Source: Neopestalotiopsis rosae (lineage: Eukaryota; Ascomycota; Sordariomycetes; Amphisphaeriales; Sporocadaceae). From it: a stretch of 64,000 bases of DNA. The position numbers were made by a program, and so were the translations under genes. The stretch spans positions 2,356,001-2,420,000 of the forward strand of contig JALGAS010000004.1 in the NCBI GenBank assembly GCA_023078685.1, read 5' to 3'. A model generated the notes under the pieces. It saw nothing but the letters and a program-made list of their open reading frames with translations, had not been told where the DNA came from and did no database searches. This document shows, piece by piece, positions 46,797 to 56,804 of the stretch; the stretch's first letter is position 1, and each line of letters opens with the position of its first letter.

Positions 46797-47866
46797 CTAG
46801 CGAGCTTTGCCCGTGATCTGTTCAATCTCTGCAAGGATGTGTGACCACATTTTGTCTTCTGCTCCGCTTGTTCTGGCCTTGGCCAAATGTTGCTCAACCT
46901 CAGCAGAAACATGCTCGCAATTGGCGTCGATAGCATAGCTACCACTGGCTGGCTTTCCGTCAGTGCCCTTGGCTACAGTCTGGTTAGGCATGGACACCCC
47001 CGCGGCATCCCCTGCAGCTGGTGGAAATCGCGCACTGGTTGCTCCGTACAATTGCAAATTCCCACAGTCTTTCGGGGGAAGGTATTTTATCAAAACATGA
47101 CCAAGCAAGTTGAATACTGTCCTCACCACAGCCATGGTGCCTTTGGCGTCCTTGCCAAACGGGGTTTTAACTGCTCCGGGGTAGTTGTGAACAAAGCTGA
47201 CGTCTGGCGCCTGTCGTGCTAGAACATTGTTGGCCATGGTGACCATGCTTGCAACGTGAGGTCGGCCCTTCATGGGCTTCTTGCTTGCAAAACCGGACCA
47301 ATCAGAATCGTCAAATTCCCCTTCATAACCGGCCGCAAACACAGACACGACGCGCTTTAGATTGTTCGCTTTTTGGATCGCGGGCAGGAGGTTCAGGGCG
47401 AAGAGGATGCGAGAGGTGACTGGGAGCACGTAGACATGGGAAAGCCCCTCTGATGTTTCTATTGCGACAGAGAGTTAGCTGTCGGACCAAGCGAGAGCAG
47501 TGGAAAGAATAGCTTACTGTCTAGTAGCATTGTACCCTGGGTCTGGAATAGAAGGTTGATTGAATCCTCCTTCGCCAGAATCTTTTGGCAGACGTCGTCC
47601 ACATTCTTCAACAGAGCGACATCGGATTTTATGAACGTATACTCTCCATGAGGATTGATCTCTTTGCTCTCAGCGATAATGCGGGTTGCAGCATCCTGCG
47701 ATCGACCAACAAAGTATATTCGTGGACTAACGGTTTGCTGCGCAAAGGCCTTCAGTGCATATTCGCCTATGCCACTAGTGGCACCAACGAAAACAGCTAC
47801 CAACCCAGCCGGGAGACTTGTAGAAAGTCTCGCGTTGGAAGCTTCGACATCAGACAGAGCAACCAT
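46797..47866 (-). CDS. Atypical short-chain dehydrogenase/reductase
   Basis: Two exons joined by one intron (donor in the codon after MLLD near 47518, acceptor near 47461) give about 337 residues. The N-terminus has the nucleotide-binding turn VFVGATSGIGEYALKAFAQQ (GxxxGIG) and FVGRSQDAA. NLLFQTQGTMLLD replaces the usual NNAG region. KRVVSVFAAGYEGEF holds the Ser strand. At the place of the catalytic YxxxK the sequence is KGRPHVASMVTMANNVLARQ, with no Tyr/Lys pair. This matches a fungal secondary-metabolism SDR subgroup that lacks the pair. It is probably NAD(P)-dependent and acts on a late polyketide intermediate, or is a non-redox SDR. TCGGAGTTA at 48033-48041 lies 167 bases upstream of the start. 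Confidence 0.85.
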
Positions 47867-48764
47867 GATTGCTTTAGAAGAGAGGTGTCAAAGAAACAAC
47901 GTAGAATCTTCAAGTGTCGAGGAGACGCAAATGTTTTGTTTTTGGCATGGAAAGATTTAATAGCTAGACACAAAGAGGCTTGTATCAACAAGAGCGTTGG
48001 CCAGTCTGTTCAGGGTATGAAGGCACTCGAGTTCGGAGTTAGATGAGTCCAAAGAGAGACTAGCGTTCAACGACGGAGATTGACAAAATGAAAGTGAGCC
48101 ATATGATGTCAAGACTCCAATCCGCAGCACACCTTCAGTAAATCATTGGTTGACAATCAATCGACGTGGCCTGATCCTAGCCTGCTGAGATCTTGTTTAG
48201 ATTAAACAGCGAAGCCATTCCACGGGCAGCAGAAATTCGAGTACTCGAGGTCACTTCAGTCAATCCTTGTACTGGGTACTTTGCTTGCACATGAACAAGC
48301 AATAAGATGGGCAGAAGACGGCGCCGGCCGCGCCATAGCGTTCGGGGATAGTTATTAGACATTGCACTAACCTAACCTACATCACTGCGCTAGCAGTATA
48401 GAACGTATGGGTCGGCACGAGCAGTTACGCTAGCAAGAGTGTGAATACAATTATGGATACTGCACCCAACGTGTCAGATGAGCTTATCTCTAACCTAGCT
48501 AGTCTAGGCGCATAAAGGCCGAGAGTCACGCTTGGTCGCCAGTAGGATTGGTAGCGACCTGGAACCCAGAGGGATATTTTCGGATTTAAGCATTCAGTCT
48601 GGCTTGTAGCAACTACTTGGTCTTGGGAATAAGTTTTAGCTGTGCATGAGGTAGTCCTCCACTGCAGTTGGCTTGTGCGAGTGCAAGTTGTGCAATTTTT
48701 TGCTGGAAAGGAGACTTGCCCCACGACCATAATATATGCCCTTCTAACAACCCCCAGGAACTCT

Positions 48765-50156
48765 TTATAAACCTGCAATTATGACCGGTAATAAGGAGGC
48801 TGTGTAGTTCCACAATTGACTAGACCCAGGGAGGAACTGGGCACCCGTGTACCAAGTGTTGCGATAGCCCTGCAACTTGTACATTTCATCCCAGTAACCT
48901 GCCTTGATAGCCTCAGCTGTGAGCCGCGGGTGAAAGGGAGAATGGGTACTGAAATCAACGAGCTCGATATCAACTGCGGCAGAACTGGTGAGTTTGTCCA
49001 CAAAGCTCTGGATAGCAGCCAAGGATTCGGCCCTGGCTTGGTCTACTGAAAGTAGGTCGGCGGTGTAGTATTGAAATTTATACAAGCTCGCAACTGTGCT
49101 TGGTTGCAGAAAGGTGACCGCAGGCGGTGGTGGTATATGGTAGGGCTGATCCGGTGCTGCATTCGAATATTGTATCCCGGTGGGAAGAACAGCGCTGGAA
49201 AAACGTACCACGCCTGTATAGTAGCCGGTACCGTAAAATCCTGAGAATATCTCGCCTTCTCGTTCATCGGGTGAGAATGGCGCCATGTTATTCTCAGTGG
49301 TTGGAATAGTTAGGAGGAGGCGTGCCGCTTCGATCAGTTTCTGGCCTGTAGGCGTATCAACCACAAGGTATGTGTATTCCGTCAGGCTGTCGCTACGTTG
49401 TGCCGCTGTGACAGTCGAGTTGAAAAGCACATTTGACCCCAGAACTGAAAGAGCCGCTTCATATATCTCGCCGTTACCGCCAACCACACGGTTCGTGGAT
49501 ATAGAAGTGAACTCCGCCAGGCCCGTGTCCACTAGCACACCAAACGAAGGCGAATCCGAAAAGGTCGATCCATAGCCTTCGAAAATTTGGTATGCGATAT
49601 CCCCGATGTTGTATTTTGCGATAAAATCGTCCATCGTAATGTACAGATCCTCTGGGATCGGGCCTTGCACGTCGCTTGTGTACACCATCCAGGGGTACTT
49701 TTCGAGCTGCTCGATGTACGAGGTGAAGTTGGTACCTGGACTCCAGTCCAAGATCTCTGCAGTCTCAAAATCGGCATAAACGGTCTCGTTCGAACCGCCT
49801 GGGAAATCGTTTGCCGTGCTTAAGCCGAGCCGCTTGAAGAAGTTGAGAGTGACGTCGTCATTCTGGTATCTCTGCACGCCAAAGTCAAAGGCGGTATTCG
49901 TAGCCGGGTCAAAGTATGTATCCGTTTGACCTCCAAGCCTAGCTTGCTTCTCTATCACTACGACTTTTTTCCCCAAGTCGGAGAGGCTCACACCTGCGTA
50001 GCTTCCTGTCGCTCCACCGCCTATAATGGCCACGTCAACCGTCAATACGTCGCCCTCGGCGTATGTGGAAGGATCAAAGCTAAGAGAATGGCAGGAAAAC
50101 ACCAAGAGCGAATGCACAAGCGCAAACGCGCTAGCCGACAAAAATTTGTTGTTCAT
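48765..50156 (-). CDS. Secreted FAD-dependent amine-oxidase-like oxidoreductase
   Basis: Single exon; the start at MNNKFLSASAFALVHSLLVF gives a clear signal peptide (the frame opens nine codons earlier). The mature protein of about 440 residues begins with VDVAIIGGGATGSYAGVSLS, the FAD dinucleotide-binding motif, VVVIEKQARLGGQTDTY and FDFGVQRYQND. It ends with GYRNTWYTGAQFLPGSSQLW near the FAD-binding C-terminus. It has the flavin amine oxidase/beta-cyclopiazonate-dehydrogenase-like layout, and several NxT/NxS sites fit entry into the secretory path. A comparable flavoprotein oxidase acts in azaphilone-type pathways, where secretion or vesicle location would place the oxidation at or after export. 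Substrate is unknown. It is divergent from the P450 at 51266. Confidence 0.82.
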   Translation of the reverse strand: MNNKFLSASAFALVHSLLVFSCHSLSFDPSTYAEGDVLTVDVAIIGGGATGSYAGVSLSDLGKKVVVIEKQARLGGQTDTYFDPATNTAFDFGVQRYQNDDVTLNFFKRLGLSTANDFPGGSNETVYADFETAEILDWSPGTNFTSYIEQLEKYPWMVYTSDVQGPIPEDLYITMDDFIAKYNIGDIAYQIFEGYGSTFSDSPSFGVLVDTGLAEFTSISTNRVVGGNGEIYEAALSVLGSNVLFNSTVTAAQRSDSLTEYTYLVVDTPTGQKLIEAARLLLTIPTTENNMAPFSPDEREGEIFSGFYGTGYYTGVVRFSSAVLPTGIQYSNAAPDQPYHIPPPPAVTFLQPSTVASLYKFQYYTADLLSVDQARAESLAAIQSFVDKLTSSAAVDIELVDFSTHSPFHPRLTAEAIKAGYWDEMYKLQGYRNTWYTGAQFLPGSSQLWNYTASLLPVIIAGL

Positions 50157-51265
50157 GGTGGCAGTCTGGTCTCGATTAAGCAATGTTTACTGGTGCAAAT
50201 TCACGATGAGGACCAAAACGCTGGGAGTCATGGACGTTTAAAGCGTCCATTCTAACATCCATATCATCCAAGCTGACGAGATCTTGCAACCTAGGATTTT
50301 TCAGCTCCTTGCCACCCTCGCTGTCGTAACAGGCTTTGGCAAGCTGATCAGGTGGCCTAGCTCAGCCTCAAGAATTGAACCCCCTCAAAAAAGCCTTCTA
50401 GCTATAGGGGCGGCAGGGTCTCCTGACAATTTGGGGGCGCAGAATCCTCCTCCTAGATAATGAATCATCCGGTGCTTACCATTTTGCAAGTTCACCTTCA
50501 AACCATAACGCTGAGCAAGCCACAGAATATTGGTACGGCCGGGACGCAACACTCGAAGCGAATCCTTCTCAGAAATAAAGGGTCAATGTCTGCTCCTGAG
50601 CAAGGGACGTACACGGCATGGGACTCGATCCCTCTCGTTTGCTAGCGCTTACCTTAGTATAGTACTTGCCTACCTAGATACACATGTATTGAGTACCGAG
50701 AGTTGAGAAACCTCGTCAGTTGCATACATATCGTTAATGACCTACTATGCCAACATGGCATAAGTCGAAATAAGAGGATGTCGCATTATTGATCAACCAG
50801 ATACTCCGACCCTCGGCCCCTGCCTGCGGAGTATCTTTGAATCGGCGAACAGTGCCTGTGCATTCGGGCGCACACTGTCTTCACCATACTCCGCGTTGGG
50901 TTACTCCGAGATTGTCAGCCTTATTGGAAACCATTGACCTGAGCAGACTTGCGGCAGAATCCGGCATTATAGTATTCCTCCACCTATCTGTGGACATTGG
51001 TGTGGGCACCGGTAGCAACAATATGTTGCAAACCGTTGAGATTGGTCATCATTTGGTCTAGGTAATCATTCCACGTAACTCGTTATACTAAGCTTCAAAA
51101 ACGCTTTGAATTACCTTAGTGAGGCTGACTGCGTCCGCTCATTATTTTTAATGTATGTTGTTGACGTTCAAACTTGAAAATACTGCATAACGCCTGGTTC
51201 GAACAAGCTACCTGCGCCCATTATCGATGGTAACACTTTGCAAGTGATCTGATCTTGCCTTGAGA
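50157..51265. promoter_or_regulatory. Bidirectional promoter of FAD oxidase and P450
   Basis: About 1.1 kb between two divergent genes. The right half holds four copies of TACTCCG/CGGAGTA within 108 bases (50801-50909). Small frames in this span overlap the motif block and show no family signature. Confidence 0.55.
50801..50909. promoter_or_regulatory. Array of four CGGAGTA regulator-type sites
   Basis: ATACTCCGA at 50801-50809, GCGGAGTAT at 50826-50834, ATACTCCGC at 50886-50894 and TTACTCCGA at 50901-50909, so three on one strand and one on the other. The density far exceeds chance for a 7-base word. Each contains the CGG triplet used by Zn2Cys6 regulators. Binding is inference. Confidence 0.55.
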
Positions 51266-53056
51266 ATGACTCTTCTCAATGATGTTCTTGGGCGTTTATC
51301 CGCACTTACTGCCCTCATGGGTGGTATGATCATCACTTACGTGGTTGTATATCTGTTTACCACGTATTGGCAGTTACGAGATGTCCCAGGTCCGTTCTGG
51401 GCAAGATTCACCGACGCCCAGAGGATGTTGTGGGTTCGAACCAAGAAGGCCCAAATTCTTCACCTTCAAGCCCATGAGAAATACGGCGAATTCGTACGGC
51501 TGGGCCCAAACATGATCTCCCTAGGCGATCCTGCCGCGATCCCAGAGCTTTATCCTATGCGTCCAGGATTCGTGAAGGTGAGTTCAGAGTTGATCCCAAC
51601 GCATGCTGTGCTGTTACTGACAGTTGGGATCAGAGTCTGTTCTACCGAGGAATAATGCCCTACGTCAAGGGCGGTGCCTTTCCGGCTGTGTTTACTACAC
51701 AGGATGAAGTCATGCACAAAACTCTTCGCACACCGATCTCGACTTTGTATTCGCTTTCTTACGTGATGACTTTTGAGCCATTTGTGGACGAAGTGACGGG
51801 CCTACTATTCGAACAGCTTGATCGACGTTTCTCGGAGACAGGTGCTACAATCGATCTTGGGCGTTGGCTCCAATTCTGGGCTTTCGACGTGATGGGCACT
51901 ATGACATTCTCAAAGCGATACGGCTTCCTCAAAGAAGGCAGAGATGTCAATGGTCTTCTAGCAGGCACTTGGGATTTTAATCTACACATAGGACCCGTGA
52001 GTCTACACCAGGGTCGAGGACGATGTGAAAGGAGCTGATTTGCAGTACCAGATGACACAATGGCCGCTATTGGACAGAATATTATACAAGAGCTTCGTCG
52101 CAGATATTCTCAAAAATCAGGTGGCTGTTCCAATTTTGAGAATTGTGGCCAAAAATGTGGATGAAAGGACCAAGAATGGACTTGATGCTGACAAGCAAGC
52201 TGGAAAAGGGGACTTCCTGTCCTTCTTCATGCGTATTCAGGCAGAGAACAAAAATCTACCGGATTGGTAAGTTGAGCCTTTAATACTTCACGATGAGTCC
52301 TTATCTTACAGATATCTCCGCAGGGCTTGCCGAACTTGGACCTATTCCAATGTTATTGCTGGGTCCGATTCCGTCACGGCTGTCATGCGCGAGCTAGTCT
52401 ACAATCTGCTGGCCCATCCCCAGAGCCTATCCACGTTGTTGGAGGAGCTTCGCACCGCTGACGCAACAACGGGTTTGTCCCGACCCTACCCTAAATGGAA
52501 CGAGGTCAAGGATCTCCCTTATCTAGACGCATGCTTCAATGAGGCGTCACGCTTACACCCACCATTCGTACTGCCGTTTGAACGTGTAGTACCCAAGGGC
52601 GGCATCAATATACACGGACGTTTTTTTCCGGAAGGGACCTGTGTGGGGATGAATCCCTATGTTGTTAATCGCCATAAGCCAACATTTGGTGAAGATGCTG
52701 AGGAGTGGCGGCCAGAGCGCTTCATGGTGGAGAGCGAAGTGGAACGCCGTAGACTGATTGACTGTATCATGACGGTATGTGCTCGTCTATATTTGAAAAA
52801 CTCAAATAAACTGACGGCGTTAGTTTGGCGCGGGACGGCGTGTGTGTGCCGGGAAGAACACCGCCGTTATGGAAATTAAGAAGCTTGTCCCAGCGCTCTT
52901 TCTAAACTATAAGGTTTGTTACACATGTCTTATGATTCCACTCCTCTAATCGCGATTTAGATCGAACTTCTGGATCCTGCCAACTATTGGGTCGAGAGCT
53001 CATATTTCTTCAGGCAACACGGCATCCTTGCCAAGTTGCATAGACAAGAGTACTAA
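51266..53056 (+). CDS. Cytochrome P450 monooxygenase
   Basis: Six exons (51266-51577, 51634-51996, 52046-52266, 52324-52774, 52824-52913, 52961-53056) join in phase to 510 residues. An N-terminal membrane anchor ([19 protein letters not shown]) is followed by the Pro-rich hinge [11 protein letters not shown]. The I-helix reads [15 protein letters not shown] (AGxDS instead of AGxDT). The ExxR pair is in [12 protein letters not shown], the PERF-type segment is EEWRPERF, and the heme loop [12 protein letters not shown] carries the Cys ligand, formed across the fourth intron. It resembles the pisatin-demethylase/benzoate-hydroxylase-like class of fungal ER P450s common in polyketide clusters. The start at 51266 is the first ATG ahead of the anchor. 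It would hydroxylate or oxidise the polyketide scaffold or side chain. Confidence 0.93.
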
Positions 53057-53624
53057 GTCATGGCAAGAGAATCTTCAGATTCAGATACAAATCACGTCGG
53101 TGTGCATGCATACTATGTCGCATACGATTCGAAGGTTATGAAGTCTGTTGAAGTAAAGCAATGTCCAGAGACAGGTGAGATAACGACACTCTCGCGGTGC
53201 TTTATCCATCTTTGTACTGTTAGAATACTGCTGTGAATATGGAACGCGTCAACGACTCCTGCATGAAAACAATACTTTTCTCATAACTAAGCTCTTCGCG
53301 TTAAATTCACCATTGCTCGAGTTTCGTGTATGAAAACATGTCGTACTTTCAATCGCTATCTTATTTACGGGGGCCCTGATTTAAGCGTCAAGAAAGAATA
53401 GTTTCAAAAATTGATTAATTTCAAGACACAAGACCAACAATACTTGGATGTTGCCTTGTGCACAATTTTCAACTTTACTCGGTCAAGTTTTATAAAGGAA
53501 TTCTGTGACTATTTGTCTTCTTCCCCCCTAGGAGAAGTGTCTTTACACCAATAGAGGCTTATGGTTCATGTTTTCCTGAGTCCTACGACGAATCGAGACT
53601 GGACAAGTGCATTGATTCTGCAGA
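53057..53624. other. Intergenic between convergent P450 and SDR
   Basis: Converging 3' ends meet here. No gene, repeat or notable element is seen. Confidence 0.4.
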
Positions 53625-54647
53625 CTAATTACCAGTGATACCACCGTTTACACCAATTGTCTGCCCTGTAATCCACCGGCTTCTCTCCTGGACAAGCAGG
53701 AGAACTGCGTCCGCAATATCTTCTACCGTGCCAAATCTTTCTTCAGCTCTCGTCATAGGCACCAGCATAGCTCCTGTAGCCTTCGCTGCTGCGCTCCCAG
53801 GTAACAACGTGTCCGTTGCCACAGGACCTGGCATCACGGTATTGATTGTAATACCATGCTGTCTCCCAAGCTGTGAAGGATTTCAGTACATGTCTCATAC
53901 AAAGCTTTACATCTAAGATTATTGAAGGTGTCAAAGATTACAAAAATGGGCCGTACCTGCATTGCAGCTGCGTAGGACATTGCATCCGTTGCAGCTTTGG
54001 TACTCGAATAAAATTGAGCTTGCGGATTGCCCAGTTCTGTCCGTCATCTGTATTAGAATCCTTCATACAAGACGGTGGGCTCAAGCTGAATGGATCTGAA
54101 GACGTACTGGATGCCCCCGAGCCTACATTGATGATTCGACCGCCTCGTGGCATGACAGGAACCACGGCTTGCGTCATGAACACTGGACCGTAAACATTGA
54201 TGCCAAATTGTTTATCCAGTGATTCTTTTGTTATGTTAAGCACCGAAGAGAGCTGATAGATTCCAGCGTTGTTGACTGTCGGTCAACACAGAATCAGGTT
54301 AGCATTGGCGCTGGTTGGACCATTCGACAGTGCTGCTTCCAAAGGTACTGACCCAGTATATCAATTTTAGCCGTCTGGAACGCCTTGAGAGACTCGTCTA
54401 CTAGCTTTCTTGCCTCGTCTTGGGAGGAGACATCGGCTTGTATAGCAACTGCATGACCTCCAGCAGCTTCGAGTCTTTTCACGACCTCTGCCGCACGAGG
54501 CGCTGTCGATGCAGAGACATAGTTGATAACGACTTTTGCTCCATTTCGGGCCAACGCAATAGCTATACCGGCACCGATGCCATTCTCACGACCAGAGCCT
54601 GTGACGATGGCAACTTTGCCCTCGAGCGAGAGGGTGTCCGGAGCCAT
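53625..54647 (-). CDS. Classical short-chain dehydrogenase/reductase
   Basis: Read leftward from MAPDTLSLEGKVAIVTGSGR, with the cofactor turn GSGRENGIGAGIAIALARNG (TGxxxGIG type) and the Asp of ADVSSQDEARKLV. After an intron comes VNNAGIYQLSSVLNITKES with the NNAG motif. The Ser strand is GGRIINVGSGASSTS, and after a further intron the catalytic pair is in AQFYSSTKAATDAMSYAAA (YxxxK). The C-terminus is NTVMPGPVATDTLLPG and then RWITGQTIGVNGGITGN. All SDR catalytic elements are therefore present, unlike the SDR at 46797. At least three introns are needed. The family reduces keto groups or oxidises alcohols with NADP(H); the PGPVATD segment resembles versicolorin/tetrahydroxynaphthalene-reductase-like enzymes. 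It is divergent from the EthD-like gene. Confidence 0.88.
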
Positions 54648-55199
54648 GATTGATAGGCAGAGATACTGAAAGTTCACGTGTTTCTTCACTGTAGATTTCT
54701 TACAGGACTTTTGCAGGCATAGATTAATTATCATATAAGCGCACTGCTGGTGTGGGCAACTGTCATAAATGTTCTTTATATGTTGTCTAATTGCTGCGTC
54801 CTGCAAGAACCACTTTTGTTAGCCATAATAAAACGGATTTGTCGGCATTATGCGGCTATGGGTACTGATATCGTGTTGAATATCCAATAAAGTGAACTGG
54901 AGATGCAAGCATCGACCTGTTCATGCGTTCGATCGCAACACCTGTGCACTGAGATGAGGGCTGCACTATAGCCGGTGGCGACGGAAAATCTATCGGAGTT
55001 ATAAATGACCGACGCAACTAGTCACTCAGGCTACATGGTTGAATGCGAACTGATATAAACTATACATCTACTGATGGCAGGAAACATGTCCTATATCCAT
55101 TACTGTTCTGCGAATTTACCTAAAAACCACCATAAACATCAATACAGAGTATGTCACAATGTGTTGTGGGGTGTGACCCAGTCTAACTATGGTTTATAG
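54648..55199. promoter_or_regulatory. Bidirectional promoter of SDR and EthD-like gene
   Basis: 552 bases between divergent starts, containing TCGGAGTTA at 54993-55001, a match to the cluster motif, about 200 bases before the EthD-like start. Confidence 0.5.
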
Positions 55200-55577
55200 A
55201 TGTCATACATTGGACTTGTGCACTTGTACCGCAAGCCAGGGGCCAGCCCCAAGGCATTTCAGGAATATTTCGAGAAGAATGAAATGCCCATTTTGAAGGA
55301 ACTCGGCGGCGGTGTTTTCCCCATCTCGCACAAACGCTTGTATTTGAAGAGATCCGAAGAGGGAAATAACGAGGCTGTTCTACACGGTGGAAAGCAGGAG
55401 GACTTTCCTTACGATGCTGTTGTGTTGATGGAGTTTGAAAGTCAGGAGCATGCAACCAAGTTCCTGACCTTGTCTCACGATCCGGAGCACCTCAAGAATT
55501 TTGACCACCCACTCATGCCCGATCGCTCCAAATCGGTCTCCGTCATTCTCGATAGGATTTACGAAACAAGACGCTGA
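55200..55577 (+). CDS. Small EthD-like ferredoxin-fold protein
   Basis: A single exon of 125 residues starting MSYIGLVHLYRKPGASPKAF. The pattern YRKPG, then FQEYFEKNEMPILKEL, GVFPISHKRLY, and later YDAVVLMEFESQEHATKFL with a terminal VSVILDRIYETRR, fits the dimeric alpha/beta-barrel EthD fold, in which small proteins of about 100-130 residues bind hydrophobic ligands. Fungal EthD-like proteins in polyketide clusters act as cyclases, dehydratases or decarboxylases, or have no known role. The ligand pocket cannot be judged here. It is read toward the HR-PKS and away from the SDR. Confidence 0.8.
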   Translation: MSYIGLVHLYRKPGASPKAFQEYFEKNEMPILKELGGGVFPISHKRLYLKRSEEGNNEAVLHGGKQEDFPYDAVVLMEFESQEHATKFLTLSHDPEHLKNFDHPLMPDRSKSVSVILDRIYETRR

Positions 55578-56804
55578 TGAGATATTGTGGTGGCTTGATG
55601 GGAACTCAGAAGGTCACGATACAGAGCATCCATAATTACTACATACAGCCAAGTTCACTGTAGCATTCAGGTGTTTGAGGAATGTTCAGAGCCGATCGTA
55701 CACATTCTGTTCAAACCTACCAAGATAAAGAATTACAATCACAATTGCATCACAAACATGAGCATCATTTGTAAATGGTGTATGATGTGGCACGAGCTTG
55801 CATGAGCACGAGAAGCCCGACATGTCTTCTAGTCAATCCGATCGTCATGACAACGACTCTTAGAGCGCAGAATATGGGAGAAAGTAGAGCACAGTCCATA
55901 CTGATAATGTCATAACTTTACTAGAAATAATGATACAGATGAGTAACATTGTTGATGGGAGTATTTGGCCATGTATCTCGACTGTCGCCGATTCAACTTA
56001 ATGCAACTCATCAGCGCGCGGGTAATTTTGGAAGTTAATGGTACATCTAGTCCAGAAAGAACATGTAACTAGTCTCAAATTTTTTTTTTCGATACAGGAG
56101 ATGAGATAAGCATGGCGTCATGCCCATGATGACCCCGCCAATGCCGTAAGTTCCGTTCGGATAAGTTGTTGCGCTGAGATGGTCAAAGTTCTGCTGTGTA
56201 CCGGGGTATATCGGTACAATTGTGTAGGTGCAGATAGAACTAATAGTTCCACCGAGATAAATTAGCTCGCGGAAATGGAAGTGGCATGTCGCTATAGATA
56301 GTCCGGTTCTTTCAGGATTCTCCGAGTTACAGTCTAGCGTGCCCAGCAATGGGATCTCGGATCAGTACATGCCCAATAAGTCGGAGTAAGATCGGACTAA
56401 TCCGGTTGGGGACATCTTACACAAGAAACTCCAGTCCAAGTTACACTTTCCACAAGATATCGCCAAACTCCGGGAAAGGCCGTGATCGATCCCTCGAAAC
56501 CCTGGTATCATGATCGCTCCATGTCGGACTTGGCTTGAACAACATAGCGGGCAACGACGGGGTATATGACGAGCAAAAGGGCAATTATATGACGAGAGCG
56601 TAGATTAAAGACTCTTGACGAGCAATACACATAGACAAACACGAAAAAAGGGCGATACAGGTTATAGAGCTTATCACATACCAACAATCTAGCTTTGTTG
56701 TGATTGACTTCAATTTACGCCGGGCAGAACTGCAGACTCGTGGAGCACGCTGTTTGCATGATATCTGCTCCCACATTGATGTTTGAGTCATCGTATTGCC
56801 GGTC
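55578..56804. promoter_or_regulatory. HR-PKS promoter region
   Basis: 1.2 kb upstream of the HR-PKS with TCGGAGTAA (56381-56389) directly followed by TCGGACTAA (56392-56400), and TCGGACTTG at 56524-56532. Frames on the minus strand here are short and without motif. Confidence 0.55.
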
